A DNA stretch of 64,000 bases, from the NCBI RefSeq assembly GCF_000745235.1, contig NZ_JQNL01000001.1, forward strand, positions 2,418,001 to 2,482,000. The letters run 5' to 3'. Below, in pieces: positions 44,112-52,775 of the stretch (position 1 is the stretch's first letter; each line of letters starts with the position of its first letter). The DNA comes from Luteibacter mycovicinus (lineage in GTDB: Bacteria > Pseudomonadota > Gammaproteobacteria > Xanthomonadales > Rhodanobacteraceae). The notes under the pieces are model-generated. The model had not been told where the DNA came from, ran no database searches, and saw nothing but the letters and a program-made list of their open reading frames with translations. The translations under genes and the position numbers were made by a program.

Positions 44112-44996
44112 ATGGATCTGCACGCCCTCTCGGACTTCAACGCCGTCGCGCTGCATGGTGGCTTCGGTGCGGCCAGCCGGGCCACGGGGCGACCCAAGGC
44201 GACCCTGTCGCGACGGGTACGCGAACTGGAGGATGTACTGGGAGCCCGGCTGATCGATCGCGGCGCAAGGCCATTTCGCCTGACCGATGAGGGAGCGACC
44301 CTGCATGCCGAGACGCGCGCCATGCTGGACCGGATCGACGACGTGGCGGCGGACCTCGCATCGGCGTCCGGCGCGCCTCGCGGAAAACTCCGGGTCAGCG
44401 CGCCGGTCCTGTTCGCCCATCGCGGGCTGGGTCGGCTGGCGGCGCGCTTCGCACAACGGTACCCCGGCGTGCAGCTGGACGTCGTGATCGACGATCGCTT
44501 CGTCGACCCGCTGAAGGATGGCTTCGACCTGGTCATTCGGGCCAACCCTGAGCCCAGCACGGATCTGGCCGGACGCTGCTTCCTTCGCGACCGGCCGACG
44601 GTCGCCGCGGTGCCGTCGCTGACGCGCCCGGCCGACGGCGGCGAGTTCCCGGCCATCGTCCTGCGCGCGGCCCAGGGTGCCGAGCCCTGGCGCGTGAGGG
44701 TGACCGATGGCGTGTCCACGCTGACGCCGCGCGAGGTGCTTCGTCTTTCGTCGATGGCGATGATTTACGACGCCGCGCTCGAGGGAATCGGCGCGGCGAT
44801 CCTCCCCGCGTCGCTCATCCGGAAGGACCTCGAGGAAGGCAGGCTCGTCGAGTGGGGGCGTCTCGACGGGCGCGGTCTGGAGGTCTGGGCGTTGTACCCG
44901 CCGCAGCGGCATGTCTCCCGTAAAGTCTCCGCCTTCATCGGCATGCTGGTCGAGCAGTTCAGGGATGCGTCGCCGTCGCACTTCGACGATATCTGA
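44112..44996 (+). CDS. LysR-family transcriptional regulator
   Basis: The protein has 294 residues. The HTH domain covers about 5-65 (LSDFNAVALHGGFGAASRATGRPKATLSRRVRELE) and the effector-binding domain follows from GKLRVSAP. The ATG at 44112 places the HTH directly at the N-terminus, as in most of the family. It is divergent from the NmrA-like gene across a 100-bp region. That region holds a TTTCG...CGAAA dyad at 44053-44071 that could be the shared operator. The effector is unknown. Confidence 0.9.
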   Translation: MDLHALSDFNAVALHGGFGAASRATGRPKATLSRRVRELEDVLGARLIDRGARPFRLTDEGATLHAETRAMLDRIDDVAADLASASGAPRGKLRVSAPVLFAHRGLGRLAARFAQRYPGVQLDVVIDDRFVDPLKDGFDLVIRANPEPSTDLAGRCFLRDRPTVAAVPSLTRPADGGEFPAIVLRAAQGAEPWRVRVTDGVSTLTPREVLRLSSMAMIYDAALEGIGAAILPASLIRKDLEEGRLVEWGRLDGRGLEVWALYPPQRHVSRKVSAFIGMLVEQFRDASPSHFDDI

Positions 44997-45067
44997 GACC
45001 CCGGTGCGTTGACACGTGGCGCTGTACCGACGAAAGTCGACCGTCATCCAATGTCGGGAGCGCGCCC

Positions 45068-46522
45068 TTGAATCGTCGTGACTTCGCGAAGGCGCTTGCC
45101 TTCGCCGGCACCATCGGGAGCGGCCTCTGGCCGGTTGCCAGGTCGACAGGGGCTCCGCTCATCGGCACGCGAGCGGGCGTCATCGTCGATCCGGTCCACA
45201 TGCAGCAGTTGCAGCAGTCCTTCCTCGACCTTCGCTTCGGCATGTTCATCCATCTGAATATGGCGACCTTCGAAGAACGCGAATGGGGCGATCCGCTGCT
45301 CTCGCCGAAGCTGTTCGATCCGAAGCATCTCGACACCGACCAGTGGGCGCGCGCGGCGACATCCGCGAACATGGGCTACGCGTGCCTGACCACGAAACAC
45401 CACGACGGCTTCTGCCTGTGGCCTACGAAAACCGGCAGCGCGAACGTCATGCAGTCGTCGTATCCGCACGATGTGGTGCGCCGCTACGTCGATTCGTTCC
45501 GAAAGGCCGGGCTCAAGGTCTGCCTGTATTTCTCGATCCTCGACCTGCGTCAGGACATCCGCGCGCGCACCGTCACACCCGAGAAGATCGCGCTGATCAA
45601 GGCGCAGCTCACCGAGCTGCTCACGGGCTACGGGCCGCTCACCGCGCTGATTCTCGATGGGTGGAACGCATCGTGGTCGCGCATTTCTTATGCTGAGTTA
45701 CCGTATCGCGAGATCTACGACCTGGTGAAGTCCCTGCAGCCGGACTGCCTGGTGACGGACCATAACGCGGGAAGCTATCCGGGCACGGCGCTCTACTACA
45801 CGGATATCAAACAGTACGAGCAGCACGCGGGCCAGAAGATTCCCGCGGACAGTCCGGTGCCGTCGCAGTCAGGTACGACGTTGCAAAGCGACTGGTTCTG
45901 GAAGAAGGCCTACCCCACCTCCGAGCTCGCCTCGGCGAAGACCATCGTCGACGAGTGGCTGGTGCCGTTCAACGAAAACCATTGCAACCTGATCCTCAAC
46001 GTGGCGCCCAATCGCGACGGCCGGTTCGACGACAACGCGGTGGCGCGGCTCGCCGAGATCGGTTCACTGTGGAAGAACACGGGCCCGGCGCCGAAGGTGG
46101 GTCGCGCGGTGCTCATCACCACGCCCGACCTGGCCGCCGGCAAGCCCGCCTGGGCCAGCGCCAGTGACGAGGCGGTGGGTCCCGATCTCGCGTTCGACGA
46201 TGATTACCGCTCGTACTGGCTGGCGGACAAGGGGAAGACCGACGGCTGGATTGAGATTCGATCTGAACAGCCGGTGTCGTTCAATACGATATCGATCGTC
46301 GAGCCGATACATGCCGATGGCTATGGCGATACTTCCAGGATCACCCGTTACAAGGTGGAGATGGAGCGTGACGGTGGCTGGGTGGAGATCGCCTCCGGCG
46401 GTACCCCGGCCCCTTACCAGTTTCACGAGATCGGGCGGGTCACGGCGAAACGGGTGCGACTGACGGTGTTCGGCAGGCAGCCCGGGGTGACGGAGCTGGG
46501 TCTGTACGACGAGCCGCGCTGA
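45068..46522 (+). CDS. Tat-exported alpha-L-fucosidase-type glycoside hydrolase (GH29) with F5/8-C-like domain
   Basis: The protein has 484 residues from a TTG start with GGGAG about eight bases upstream. The N-terminus (NRRDFAKALAFAGTIGSG) is a twin-arginine signal. The GH29 barrel shows LRFGMFIHLNMATF, TTKHHDGFCLWPT, and LILDGWN carrying the likely nucleophile Asp. A C-terminal discoidin-like beta domain (PDLAFDDDYRSYW...GVTELGLYDEPR) would bind carbohydrate. GH29 enzymes remove alpha-L-fucose from glycans in the periplasm or outside. There is no transport operon next to it. The in-frame ATG options downstream would remove the signal, so the TTG is preferred. Confidence 0.88.
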   Translation: MNRRDFAKALAFAGTIGSGLWPVARSTGAPLIGTRAGVIVDPVHMQQLQQSFLDLRFGMFIHLNMATFEEREWGDPLLSPKLFDPKHLDTDQWARAATSANMGYACLTTKHHDGFCLWPTKTGSANVMQSSYPHDVVRRYVDSFRKAGLKVCLYFSILDLRQDIRARTVTPEKIALIKAQLTELLTGYGPLTALILDGWNASWSRISYAELPYREIYDLVKSLQPDCLVTDHNAGSYPGTALYYTDIKQYEQHAGQKIPADSPVPSQSGTTLQSDWFWKKAYPTSELASAKTIVDEWLVPFNENHCNLILNVAPNRDGRFDDNAVARLAEIGSLWKNTGPAPKVGRAVLITTPDLAAGKPAWASASDEAVGPDLAFDDDYRSYWLADKGKTDGWIEIRSEQPVSFNTISIVEPIHADGYGDTSRITRYKVEMERDGGWVEIASGGTPAPYQFHEIGRVTAKRVRLTVFGRQPGVTELGLYDEPR

Positions 46523-46617
46523 CTGAGTCCGGCCGCAGGAGCGATACCCTTCACACCTTTAAAACCAGTCACTTGCCACCATCTAAGCGGGCTGAGGGCC
46601 AGTCCCGGAGGTGAGTC

Positions 46618-46884
46618 ATGGCAACCGGATGGGCGGGTGACACCGCCGTACAGGACCAGATCGACGCGACCATCGAAGACGCCGTAAAACGGGCGCGCAG
46701 CCATATACCCAGCGGCCCGGGTCTCGAGCACTGCGAGGAGTGCGACAAACCGATTCCGGACGCGCGCCGCAAAGCGGTGCCTGGCGTACGCCTGTGCGTG
46801 GCCTGCCAGGAAGAGGCCGATCGCGAGGAAGCCAGCTTCAGCGGCTACAACCGCCGCGGCAGCAAGGATAGTCAGCTGCGTTGA
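46618..46884 (+). CDS. DksA/TraR-type C4 zinc-finger protein (YbiI-like)
   Basis: The protein has 88 residues. A helical N-terminal part is followed by a C4 zinc finger, CEECDKPIPDARRKAVPG then CVACQEEADR. It is shorter than DksA and lacks the long coiled coil with the acidic tip, as in the small YbiI/TraR relatives. Whether it binds RNA polymerase is not known. GGAGGTGAGTC directly before the ATG is an excellent ribosome site. The gene is followed closely by the phosphatase gene and may be cotranscribed with it. Confidence 0.92.
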   Translation: MATGWAGDTAVQDQIDATIEDAVKRARSHIPSGPGLEHCEECDKPIPDARRKAVPGVRLCVACQEEADREEASFSGYNRRGSKDSQLR

Positions 46885-46934
46885 CCGCGCCCGGTACAAT
46901 CGCGGGCTCCCCCGCAGTACCGGCAGACATCCGT

Positions 46935-47543
46935 ATGCTCGAACACCTGATCCTCGCCCGTCACGGCGAAACCGAATGGAATGTGGCCGGACGCGCACAA
47001 GGCCGCGCGGACAGCCCACTTACCGTGGCGGGCATCGAACAGGCACGGTCGCTGGGACGCGTGCTCGCCGCGCGGGGCGTGGAGCACATCGTGACATCCA
47101 CGCTGGGGCGGGCCATGCACACGGGTGAAGTCGCCGCGGGCATCGTCGGTTGCACCATCACCGTGGACGCTCGTCTGGTCGAGCGGGCGTTCGGCGTGCT
47201 GGAGGGTCGTTCGGTCGCGGACGTGTTCGAGGAAGATCCGGCGATGGTCGCGGTGCTGCGTGGCCACGATCCCGCCGTCGCCGCCGTGGGCGGCGAGTCG
47301 CTGCATGAGGTGGCGTCACGTGTGCTTGACGCGCTGGCGGATATCCGTGCGTTGCCGTACCGGCGCGTGGCGGTGGTGACGCACGGGCATTGCATGACGG
47401 CGACGCTGGGTGCGCTTCTGAACGGTGGCGAGTACGCGAGTTACCGGCATGGCAATTGCGGATACACGCCGCTGGGGGTGAACTCGGACGGATTCATCGT
47501 CGACCGGTGGAACATCAGTCCGGTCGAGGTCGCGACGGCCTGA
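46935..47543 (+). CDS. Histidine phosphatase superfamily protein (phosphoglycerate-mutase-like)
   Basis: The protein has 202 residues. The catalytic RHG motif appears at once (LILARHGETEWN), and the second His and partner residues follow in VTHGHCMTATLG. An acid-base Glu candidate lies in RAFGVLEGRS. Such enzymes dephosphorylate small phosphorylated metabolites in the cytosol, and the substrate is not evident. The start at 46935 (MLEHLIL) is chosen because it places the RHG motif at the usual position. The frame is open to 46881, overlapping the DksA-like stop, but no ribosome site supports that. Confidence 0.88.
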   Translation: MLEHLILARHGETEWNVAGRAQGRADSPLTVAGIEQARSLGRVLAARGVEHIVTSTLGRAMHTGEVAAGIVGCTITVDARLVERAFGVLEGRSVADVFEEDPAMVAVLRGHDPAVAAVGGESLHEVASRVLDALADIRALPYRRVAVVTHGHCMTATLGALLNGGEYASYRHGNCGYTPLGVNSDGFIVDRWNISPVEVATA

Positions 47544-47662
47544 TTATCCCGGATCCTGCATCGTCTCATCCGCATCTCGTCGGATAGTCTTCACTCGCTT
47601 CCACCCCTAGCTTGGTAGTCGACCCGTCGCGCATCGCGACGACGCACTCCGAGGTGGGCACC

Positions 47663-48496
47663 ATGAGCAAGACCTGGTTCATTACCGGCACGTCCTCCGG
47701 CTTCGGCCGCCTTCTGACCGAAATGCTGCTGGCGCGAGGTGACCGTGTCGTCGGCACGCTGCGCCAACCCGGCGCCCTCGACGATCTCAAGACGCGGTAT
47801 GGCGACGCGCTCGATGTCGTCATCATGGACCTGACGAACACCGCGTCGATCCGCGAAGGCGTCCAGAAAGCCTTCGACGGAGGTCGCGTCGATATCGTTG
47901 TCAACAACGCGGGCTACGGGCTCTTCGGTGCGGCGGAAGAAGTCACCGACGAGCAGATCCAGCGCATCATCGATACCAATCTCATCGGATCCATCCAGGT
48001 CATCCGTGCCGCCATCCCCCGGCTGCGTGAGCAGGGTGGTGGCCGTATCGTGCAGGTGTCGTCCGAAGGCGGCCAGATCGCCTATCCCAACTTCAGCCTG
48101 TACCACGCATCGAAGTGGGGCATCGAAGGCTTCATTGAAGCGGTGCTGCAGGAGGTCGCATCGTTCGGCATCGATTTCCTCATCGTCGAACCGGGTCCGT
48201 CGAAGACCGACTTCGGCAAGGGCCTGGTGACGCCTGAGCCGATGGCCATCTACGATGACACCCCGGTGGGCGAGCTTCGCCGCGGCATCGTGTCAGGCGC
48301 CTTCGTCATCCGTGGCAATCCCGAAAAGATGGCGCGCGCGATGATCGAAACCGTGGACCTGGACAACCCACCACGCCGGCTGGTGCTGGGCGGCGACGCC
48401 TACGACCACGTCGAGGCCGGACTCAGCGCGCGCCTCGAGGAACTTCGCACGCAGAAACGTGGCGCATACGACGCCGACGACGACGTAACGGCGTGA
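47663..48496 (+). CDS. Short-chain dehydrogenase/reductase
   Basis: The protein has 277 residues and is a classical SDR. It shows the nucleotide-binding TGTSSGFGR, the structural NNAGYG, and the catalytic Ser in VQVSSEGG with YHASK (Tyr and Lys). These enzymes oxidise or reduce alcohols and ketones with NAD(P). GAGGTGGGCACC before the ATG at 47663 sets the start. It is a monocistronic-looking gene between the phosphatase and the chemoreceptor, and the substrate cannot be inferred. Confidence 0.92.
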   Translation: MSKTWFITGTSSGFGRLLTEMLLARGDRVVGTLRQPGALDDLKTRYGDALDVVIMDLTNTASIREGVQKAFDGGRVDIVVNNAGYGLFGAAEEVTDEQIQRIIDTNLIGSIQVIRAAIPRLREQGGGRIVQVSSEGGQIAYPNFSLYHASKWGIEGFIEAVLQEVASFGIDFLIVEPGPSKTDFGKGLVTPEPMAIYDDTPVGELRRGIVSGAFVIRGNPEKMARAMIETVDLDNPPRRLVLGGDAYDHVEAGLSARLEELRTQKRGAYDADDDVTA

Positions 48497-48585
48497 ACGT
48501 GGCGACTGCCAGAACGAGCCACCCCCGGGTGCTGTCATGACATCTTCAAGTCATTGAAATAAAACCATAATATTCGGATTTTCGC

Positions 48586-48612
48586 TAAAGTCCCGGCACG
48601 CGGAGCCGATAG
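48586..48612 (+). promoter_or_regulatory. Near-consensus sigma-28 (FliA) promoter
   Basis: TAAAGTCC, an 11-base spacer, and GCCGATAG match the FliA consensus TAAAGTTT-N11-GCCGATAA in spacing and at most positions. It ends 30 bp before the chemoreceptor start at 48643, leaving a short leader. This indicates control by the flagellar regulon. Confidence 0.75.
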
Positions 48613-48642
48613 GGAGGCACCCCCGCTCTCCCCGAGTGTGTC

Positions 48643-50214
48643 ATGCCCTTTCCTCGCTTCGCCCTGCCGACGCTCACCCTGCGTGCACGTCTTTCGCTTC
48701 GTCTCGCCGGCACGATCTTTTTGCTGCTGACGCTCTGGATCGTCGGCGGGGTGCAGCTTCGCACCGCCGACGACCGCCTGCAGTCCGTGGTGACAGACAC
48801 GCTGGCGCCCGTCGCCGATGTCGGTCACATCCAGAACGATTACAACGACCTGCTCGATGCGCTGGTGCATGCGACGCTGATGCGGTTGCCCTCCGCCGTC
48901 GACGACGCGGTCACCGCGATCGGCAGCAACCGCCATGACATCGACAAACAGTGGAAGTCGCTCACGGCCAGCGGCCTGGGCAAGGCGCAGGCCAAGCTGG
49001 TCACCCTGGCTGCCGAACACCGCAAGGCGGCCGATAAGGCGGTCGACGACGTCATCGAGCTGCTCAAGACGGAGCAGTTCGATCTGGCGCAGCTACAGCT
49101 TTCAAACGACGTCCAGTCGGCCGTCGGCCCCCTGAAGAGCGACTTCTCCAACCTCTTCGCGCTGGCGCTGGACAACGGCAAGGCCGAAGCCGCGGCACAG
49201 CGCGCCGACATTGCGAAGGGTGGCGTTTTCTCCGCGGTATTGCTCGGTATCGCTTTGCTGATCGCCAGCGTCATGGATGTCGCGATCATCCGCTCGCTTG
49301 GCCGGCGCCTGCGCCAGGCGGCGGACGTGGCAGCCTCCATCGCCGGTGGTACCCTGGGCACACGCGTCGAGATCGGTCGCGACGATGAGATCGGCAAGCT
49401 GCTGTCGTCGCTGGCGGCGATGGATGCCCAGCTCGGCAACGTGGTGACCCAGGTGCGCGACCGCGCCGACCACGTCGCTCACGCGGCCACCGGCATCGCC
49501 CGGGGTAACGAGGCGTTGAACGAGCGCACGCGCACGCAGTCCGCGCACGTCGACCTCACCACGGCCTCGATGAGCGAGATGGCTGGCGCGGTCTCGGACG
49601 GCCTAGTCCATGCGACCGCCGCCAGCCGTGCCGTCATCGACACCCGTGAGATGACGGACGAGGGCCACCGTGTGGCTCAGGATGCGGTCGGCAACATGCG
49701 CGAGATCCAGCGCACCAGCGAGCAGATGAGCGAGATGCTGGATCTGGTGGAGCAGATCGCCTTCCAGACCAACCTGCTCGCGCTGAATGCGGCGGTCGAG
49801 GCGGCGCGGGCGGGCGAACATGGCCGTGGCTTCGCTGTGGTCGCTTCCGAGGTCCGCGCACTGGCGCAACGCTGCGGCGCAACCGCCAGGGACATTCGTG
49901 CCCTGGTCGCGGCCAGCGATGAGGCGGTGCAAGCCGGCGTCGTGTCGGTGGATCGCGCGGGCCAGGTGCTGCACAGCATCGCGGACCGCGTGGTGACCCT
50001 CAGCGGTCTCGTCGCCTCGGTGATGGACGCCACCCGTGGACAGAGCGAAGGCATCGCACGCATCGGTGGGGCCATTCGTGGCATCGATGAGACGACACGC
50101 GAGAACGCGGCGCTCGTGCAGCAGGCGGCCTCGGCCAGTCACGCGATGCGCGAGAGCGCGGAAATCCTTCGCCGCGAGGTCGCCTACTTCGTGCTGGAAA
50201 GCGAGGCGGCGTAA
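48643..50214 (+). CDS. Methyl-accepting chemotaxis protein
   Basis: The protein has 523 residues. A membrane helix at about 20-42 is followed by a periplasmic four-helix-bundle ligand domain (about 43-190), a second helix near 195-218, a HAMP domain, and a cytoplasmic signalling coil. The tip contains the highly conserved hairpin block [20 protein letters not shown] followed by [15 protein letters not shown]. It senses a chemical ligand and controls CheA, but the ligand is unknown. It lies away from any che or fli cluster, and the sigma-28 promoter upstream ties its expression to motility. No C-terminal CheR-tether pentapeptide (NWETF) is present. Confidence 0.94.
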   Translation: MPFPRFALPTLTLRARLSLRLAGTIFLLLTLWIVGGVQLRTADDRLQSVVTDTLAPVADVGHIQNDYNDLLDALVHATLMRLPSAVDDAVTAIGSNRHDIDKQWKSLTASGLGKAQAKLVTLAAEHRKAADKAVDDVIELLKTEQFDLAQLQLSNDVQSAVGPLKSDFSNLFALALDNGKAEAAAQRADIAKGGVFSAVLLGIALLIASVMDVAIIRSLGRRLRQAADVAASIAGGTLGTRVEIGRDDEIGKLLSSLAAMDAQLGNVVTQVRDRADHVAHAATGIARGNEALNERTRTQSAHVDLTTASMSEMAGAVSDGLVHATAASRAVIDTREMTDEGHRVAQDAVGNMREIQRTSEQMSEMLDLVEQIAFQTNLLALNAAVEAARAGEHGRGFAVVASEVRALAQRCGATARDIRALVAASDEAVQAGVVSVDRAGQVLHSIADRVVTLSGLVASVMDATRGQSEGIARIGGAIRGIDETTRENAALVQQAASASHAMRESAEILRREVAYFVLESEAA

Positions 50215-50221
50215 CGCTCGC

Positions 50222-51649
50222 TCACCATCCCGCGGGCATGGACGCCCGACGCGCGGCCGGCTCCTGCCTGCCGGCCGTTGCGAACGCATACTGCACGGCG
50301 CTGCGCAACACGACCGGGCTGACGTAGCGCCGGTGCACACCATCGATCAGTCGCAGATACGCACGGCCGAAGGCGTTGCGGCAGCGCACGCGGGTGCCGA
50401 GCGTGATGTCGACGCGCCCATCGATGACGCGCAGCGATACGCAGGAGCGGAAGGCGAGATGCTTGTCATCGGCGCCCAGAACCACCTGGGCGAACGTATC
50501 GCCTGCGTCGACGCGCTGGTCGAGTACCGGAAAGCGCCCGGCGAAGACATGCTTGTCCGCTGGCGCGAGCAGCGACGAGACCGGACATGCCAGCGGCGAG
50601 CGGCGCAGTCCCAGCGGCCGGACCAGCAGGTTGCGGAGCGCCATCAGCCGCGAGACGCCCGCCGGTGGATGTTGCACGAAGGCTTCGAGCAGATCGGCGA
50701 GTAGCACCGACGCCCTGGCGTGGAGGGGCTGCACGTCCGCCAGCGCAAGGCGAAAGCTGTCCTGGTGATCCATACGTCCGGCGAACTGGTCGCGCAGCAG
50801 CGAGTCCGCCTCCGGCTCGGCGAGTTCGATGACGGTATGCCAACCGTCGGTCCTGGCGAGAAAGCCGCCCGGGCGAGTCCAGCGGGCGAGCGCGGCGCGC
50901 GCCGCACCCACGACGCGGCGGGCGAATCCACACAGGGTGACCTGTAGCGAGCCGGGCGGCGCCTCGAGTGACAGCGATGCCTCGGGAACGTGCATGCTCG
51001 CCGCCGGCGTCCGCTCGAGCAGGGCCAGCACGGCATCCGGAAGCAGTTCGGTCAGTGAGGGGATGGTCGCGTCATCGGCCAGCACCCGGCGACGCGCCTC
51101 CTCGGTGAGGTCGCCACCGAGCTCGTTGGTATGGCACGACAGCGCGAAGAAGGCCGGGTGACCGGAACCCGCCCGCAGCGGCAGAAACTGATGCCAGGTA
51201 CCACCGCCGAAGCGCACGGTGAACATCGAGTCCGGCGGGATCTCCACATGACGCAGAGCACGCAGAAAGTGCGCCGGGTCGGCCTCGAGCTGGGCGGGCG
51301 TCGCCGTGCAGAAGCGCAGCAGTGCACCGCTGCTTCCCGATATCGCCGTGAAAACGCGGTGGCCCGCGTGCCGGTGGAAGGGGTGGCCGTCCGCGCCCAC
51401 GGCGAAGGTATAAAGGGAAGTCGGGTCGCCGTGTTCGAAATGCGTGCCGCCCAGCCTGGCCGAGGGTTCGTCGAGTTCGTCGACGAACGCGGCATGCGCC
51501 CGTTGACGCGCGGAGGACGCGGCTACCAGCTGGCTCCCCGCACCGTGTCCCAGCTGTGCGATCAATGAGATCTCGACCGGTACGCCACCCGCCGGCGAGG
51601 GCAGGGTGACGCTGGGAAACGATGCGACGGCGTGCGAACGATGCGACAT
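50222..51649 (-). CDS. Cupin-like domain fused to DUF2867-like domain
   Basis: The protein has 475 residues. The N-terminal part shows a cupin-like metal-binding pattern (GHPFHRHAGHRVFTAIS, later GGGTWHQFLP), suggesting a metal-dependent or sugar-binding barrel. The final 140 residues read like DUF2867 (ALRNLLVRPLGLRR, LGADDKHLAFRSCVSL, NAFGRAYLRLIDGVHRRYV), a family often found with small ArsR regulators. GGGGAG five bases before the ATG at 51649 marks the start. It sits 32 bp downstream of the ArsR-type gene in the same operon. Function is unknown, and the fusion of the two domains is the notable point. Confidence 0.75.
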   Translation of the reverse strand: MSHRSHAVASFPSVTLPSPAGGVPVEISLIAQLGHGAGSQLVAASSARQRAHAAFVDELDEPSARLGGTHFEHGDPTSLYTFAVGADGHPFHRHAGHRVFTAISGSSGALLRFCTATPAQLEADPAHFLRALRHVEIPPDSMFTVRFGGGTWHQFLPLRAGSGHPAFFALSCHTNELGGDLTEEARRRVLADDATIPSLTELLPDAVLALLERTPAASMHVPEASLSLEAPPGSLQVTLCGFARRVVGAARAALARWTRPGGFLARTDGWHTVIELAEPEADSLLRDQFAGRMDHQDSFRLALADVQPLHARASVLLADLLEAFVQHPPAGVSRLMALRNLLVRPLGLRRSPLACPVSSLLAPADKHVFAGRFPVLDQRVDAGDTFAQVVLGADDKHLAFRSCVSLRVIDGRVDITLGTRVRCRNAFGRAYLRLIDGVHRRYVSPVVLRSAVQYAFATAGRQEPAARRASMPAGW

Positions 51650-51681
51650 GGAAACTCCCCTGTATCCCGTGACGGTGGCGA

Positions 51682-52002
51682 TCAGCCCGCGGTTTTCTTC
51701 GTGGACAACTTGCGCGATTCCCGCTTGAGCGGCTTGCCCACCGGGCAGATCTCGAAGGCGAAGCCGGTCAGCGTGTTGACCAGGCTGTCCCGGTTGAGCT
51801 GATAAACGACGAACTGGCCGCGCTTCTCGCTGGTCACCAGACCGGCGCCTTCCAGCACCGACAAGTGGCGCGAAATGGAGGGCGCGCTCATGTCGAAACG
51901 GCTGGCGATCTCGCCCGCGCTCAGCTCCGCGGCGGACAGGTACGCCAGGATCTCGCGGCGAGGCCGGGAAGCGAGCGCTTCGAAGACTTTGTCGATGGCC
52001 AT
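51682..52002 (-). CDS. ArsR-family autorepressor, SdpR-like
   Basis: The protein has 106 residues. The winged HTH is clear (VFEALASRPRREILAYLSAAELSAGEIASRFDMSAPSISRHLSVLE) with no metal-binding cysteine motif in the alpha-3 position (no ELCVCDL), which matches the non-metal SdpR-type group. The C-terminus is basic (KRESRKLSTKKTAG). It is the first gene of an operon with the cupin-DUF2867 gene. Overlapping palindromes directly upstream of its start suggest that it represses its own operon. Confidence 0.88.
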   Translation of the reverse strand: MAIDKVFEALASRPRREILAYLSAAELSAGEIASRFDMSAPSISRHLSVLEGAGLVTSEKRGQFVVYQLNRDSLVNTLTGFAFEICPVGKPLKRESRKLSTKKTAG

Positions 52003-52009
52003 GTATTTC

Positions 52010-52030
52010 GCTAATTAGCAAAGTTGCTAA
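52010..52030. promoter_or_regulatory. Overlapping AT-rich palindromes upstream of the ArsR gene
   Basis: GCTAATTAGC at 52010-52019 is a perfect 10-bp palindrome. TTAGCAA-AG-TTGCTAA at 52015-52030 is a 7-bp inverted repeat sharing half of it. They lie 8 bp ahead of the start codon, in an AT-rich pocket of GC-rich DNA, the usual place for an ArsR autoregulatory operator. Confidence 0.65.
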
Positions 52031-52072
52031 GTATCTAAGCGCATCCTGGTCCCGACGTCAACCGGTGGTCCG

Positions 52073-52690
52073 TCAGACGGTCTCGCGGACCGCTTTCAGG
52101 GTCTTGTACAACGTCGCGCGCGACAGCCCTAGCAGGGGCGCAACATAGGAAGCGGCGTTACGCACGTCGAACAGGCCGCGGCTCTCGAGCAGTCGCACGA
52201 GGGCCTCGCGCTGCTCGATCGCCATCACCGCCAGCGTCGTGCCGTGATCCGTGAGGAACTGCCCGACGAGATCGTTGACCTCCTCGCGCCAGTCGTTGCG
52301 AAAGAGCGCGGAGGGCTTTGCCTCGGTTTCACCGAACCGCAGGAAGTCCTTCGCCATGGCCTGCATCGACTCGAACATGCTGACGTCGACGTTGATGCAC
52401 AGCAGTCCCACGGCGCGTCGGCGCCCGTCGCGAAGCACGGCGGTGATCGACTTCAGTCGGCGTCCGTCCCAGTTCGTCTTGGAATACGGGCCGATCACCG
52501 CTTCGTCCAGCGATTCGATATCGTCCAGTTCCGTCAGCGAGTCATCGCCCGGATGACGCGGCGACAGACGGTTGGCGATGTGACGAATGGTTCCCGTACC
52601 GAGATCGTGGATCACGACCTCGGCATGTGGACGCAGCACGGTGGCGATCGCATCGGCAACGGGGACGAAGGCGGCAAGAAAATCGGACAT
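52073..52690 (-). CDS. YheO-like PAS/HTH transcriptional regulator
   Basis: The protein has 205 residues. A YheO-type PAS domain fills about 5-125 (PHAEVVIHDLGTGTIRHIANRL, PYSKTNWDGRRLKSITAVLRDG) and a C-terminal HTH (about 160-205) closes it with LLGLSRATLYKTLKAV. DauR and relatives regulate amino-acid catabolic genes in response to small ligands. It is divergent from the FAD monooxygenase gene, with an 85-bp spacer containing a GTCCA-N3-TGGAC dyad, so it probably controls that gene and itself. The start at 52690 (MSDFLAAFV) fits the family. Confidence 0.9.
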   Translation of the reverse strand: MSDFLAAFVPVADAIATVLRPHAEVVIHDLGTGTIRHIANRLSPRHPGDDSLTELDDIESLDEAVIGPYSKTNWDGRRLKSITAVLRDGRRRAVGLLCINVDVSMFESMQAMAKDFLRFGETEAKPSALFRNDWREEVNDLVGQFLTDHGTTLAVMAIEQREALVRLLESRGLFDVRNAASYVAPLLGLSRATLYKTLKAVRETV

Positions 52691-52721
52691 GCGCGGATCA
52701 TCGCCCGCGGCAATACATCGA

Positions 52722-52734
52722 GTCCAGTGTGGAC
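52722..52734. promoter_or_regulatory. Dyad GTCCA-GTG-TGGAC in the divergent regulator/monooxygenase promoter
   Basis: A perfect 5-bp inverted repeat with a 3-bp centre sits midway between the two start codons (52690 and 52776). Its place fits an operator of the YheO-like regulator. Confidence 0.4.
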
Positions 52735-52775
52735 ATTTCGTCGTGTATCCTCACGTCATCGGAAGGAAGGGACGC

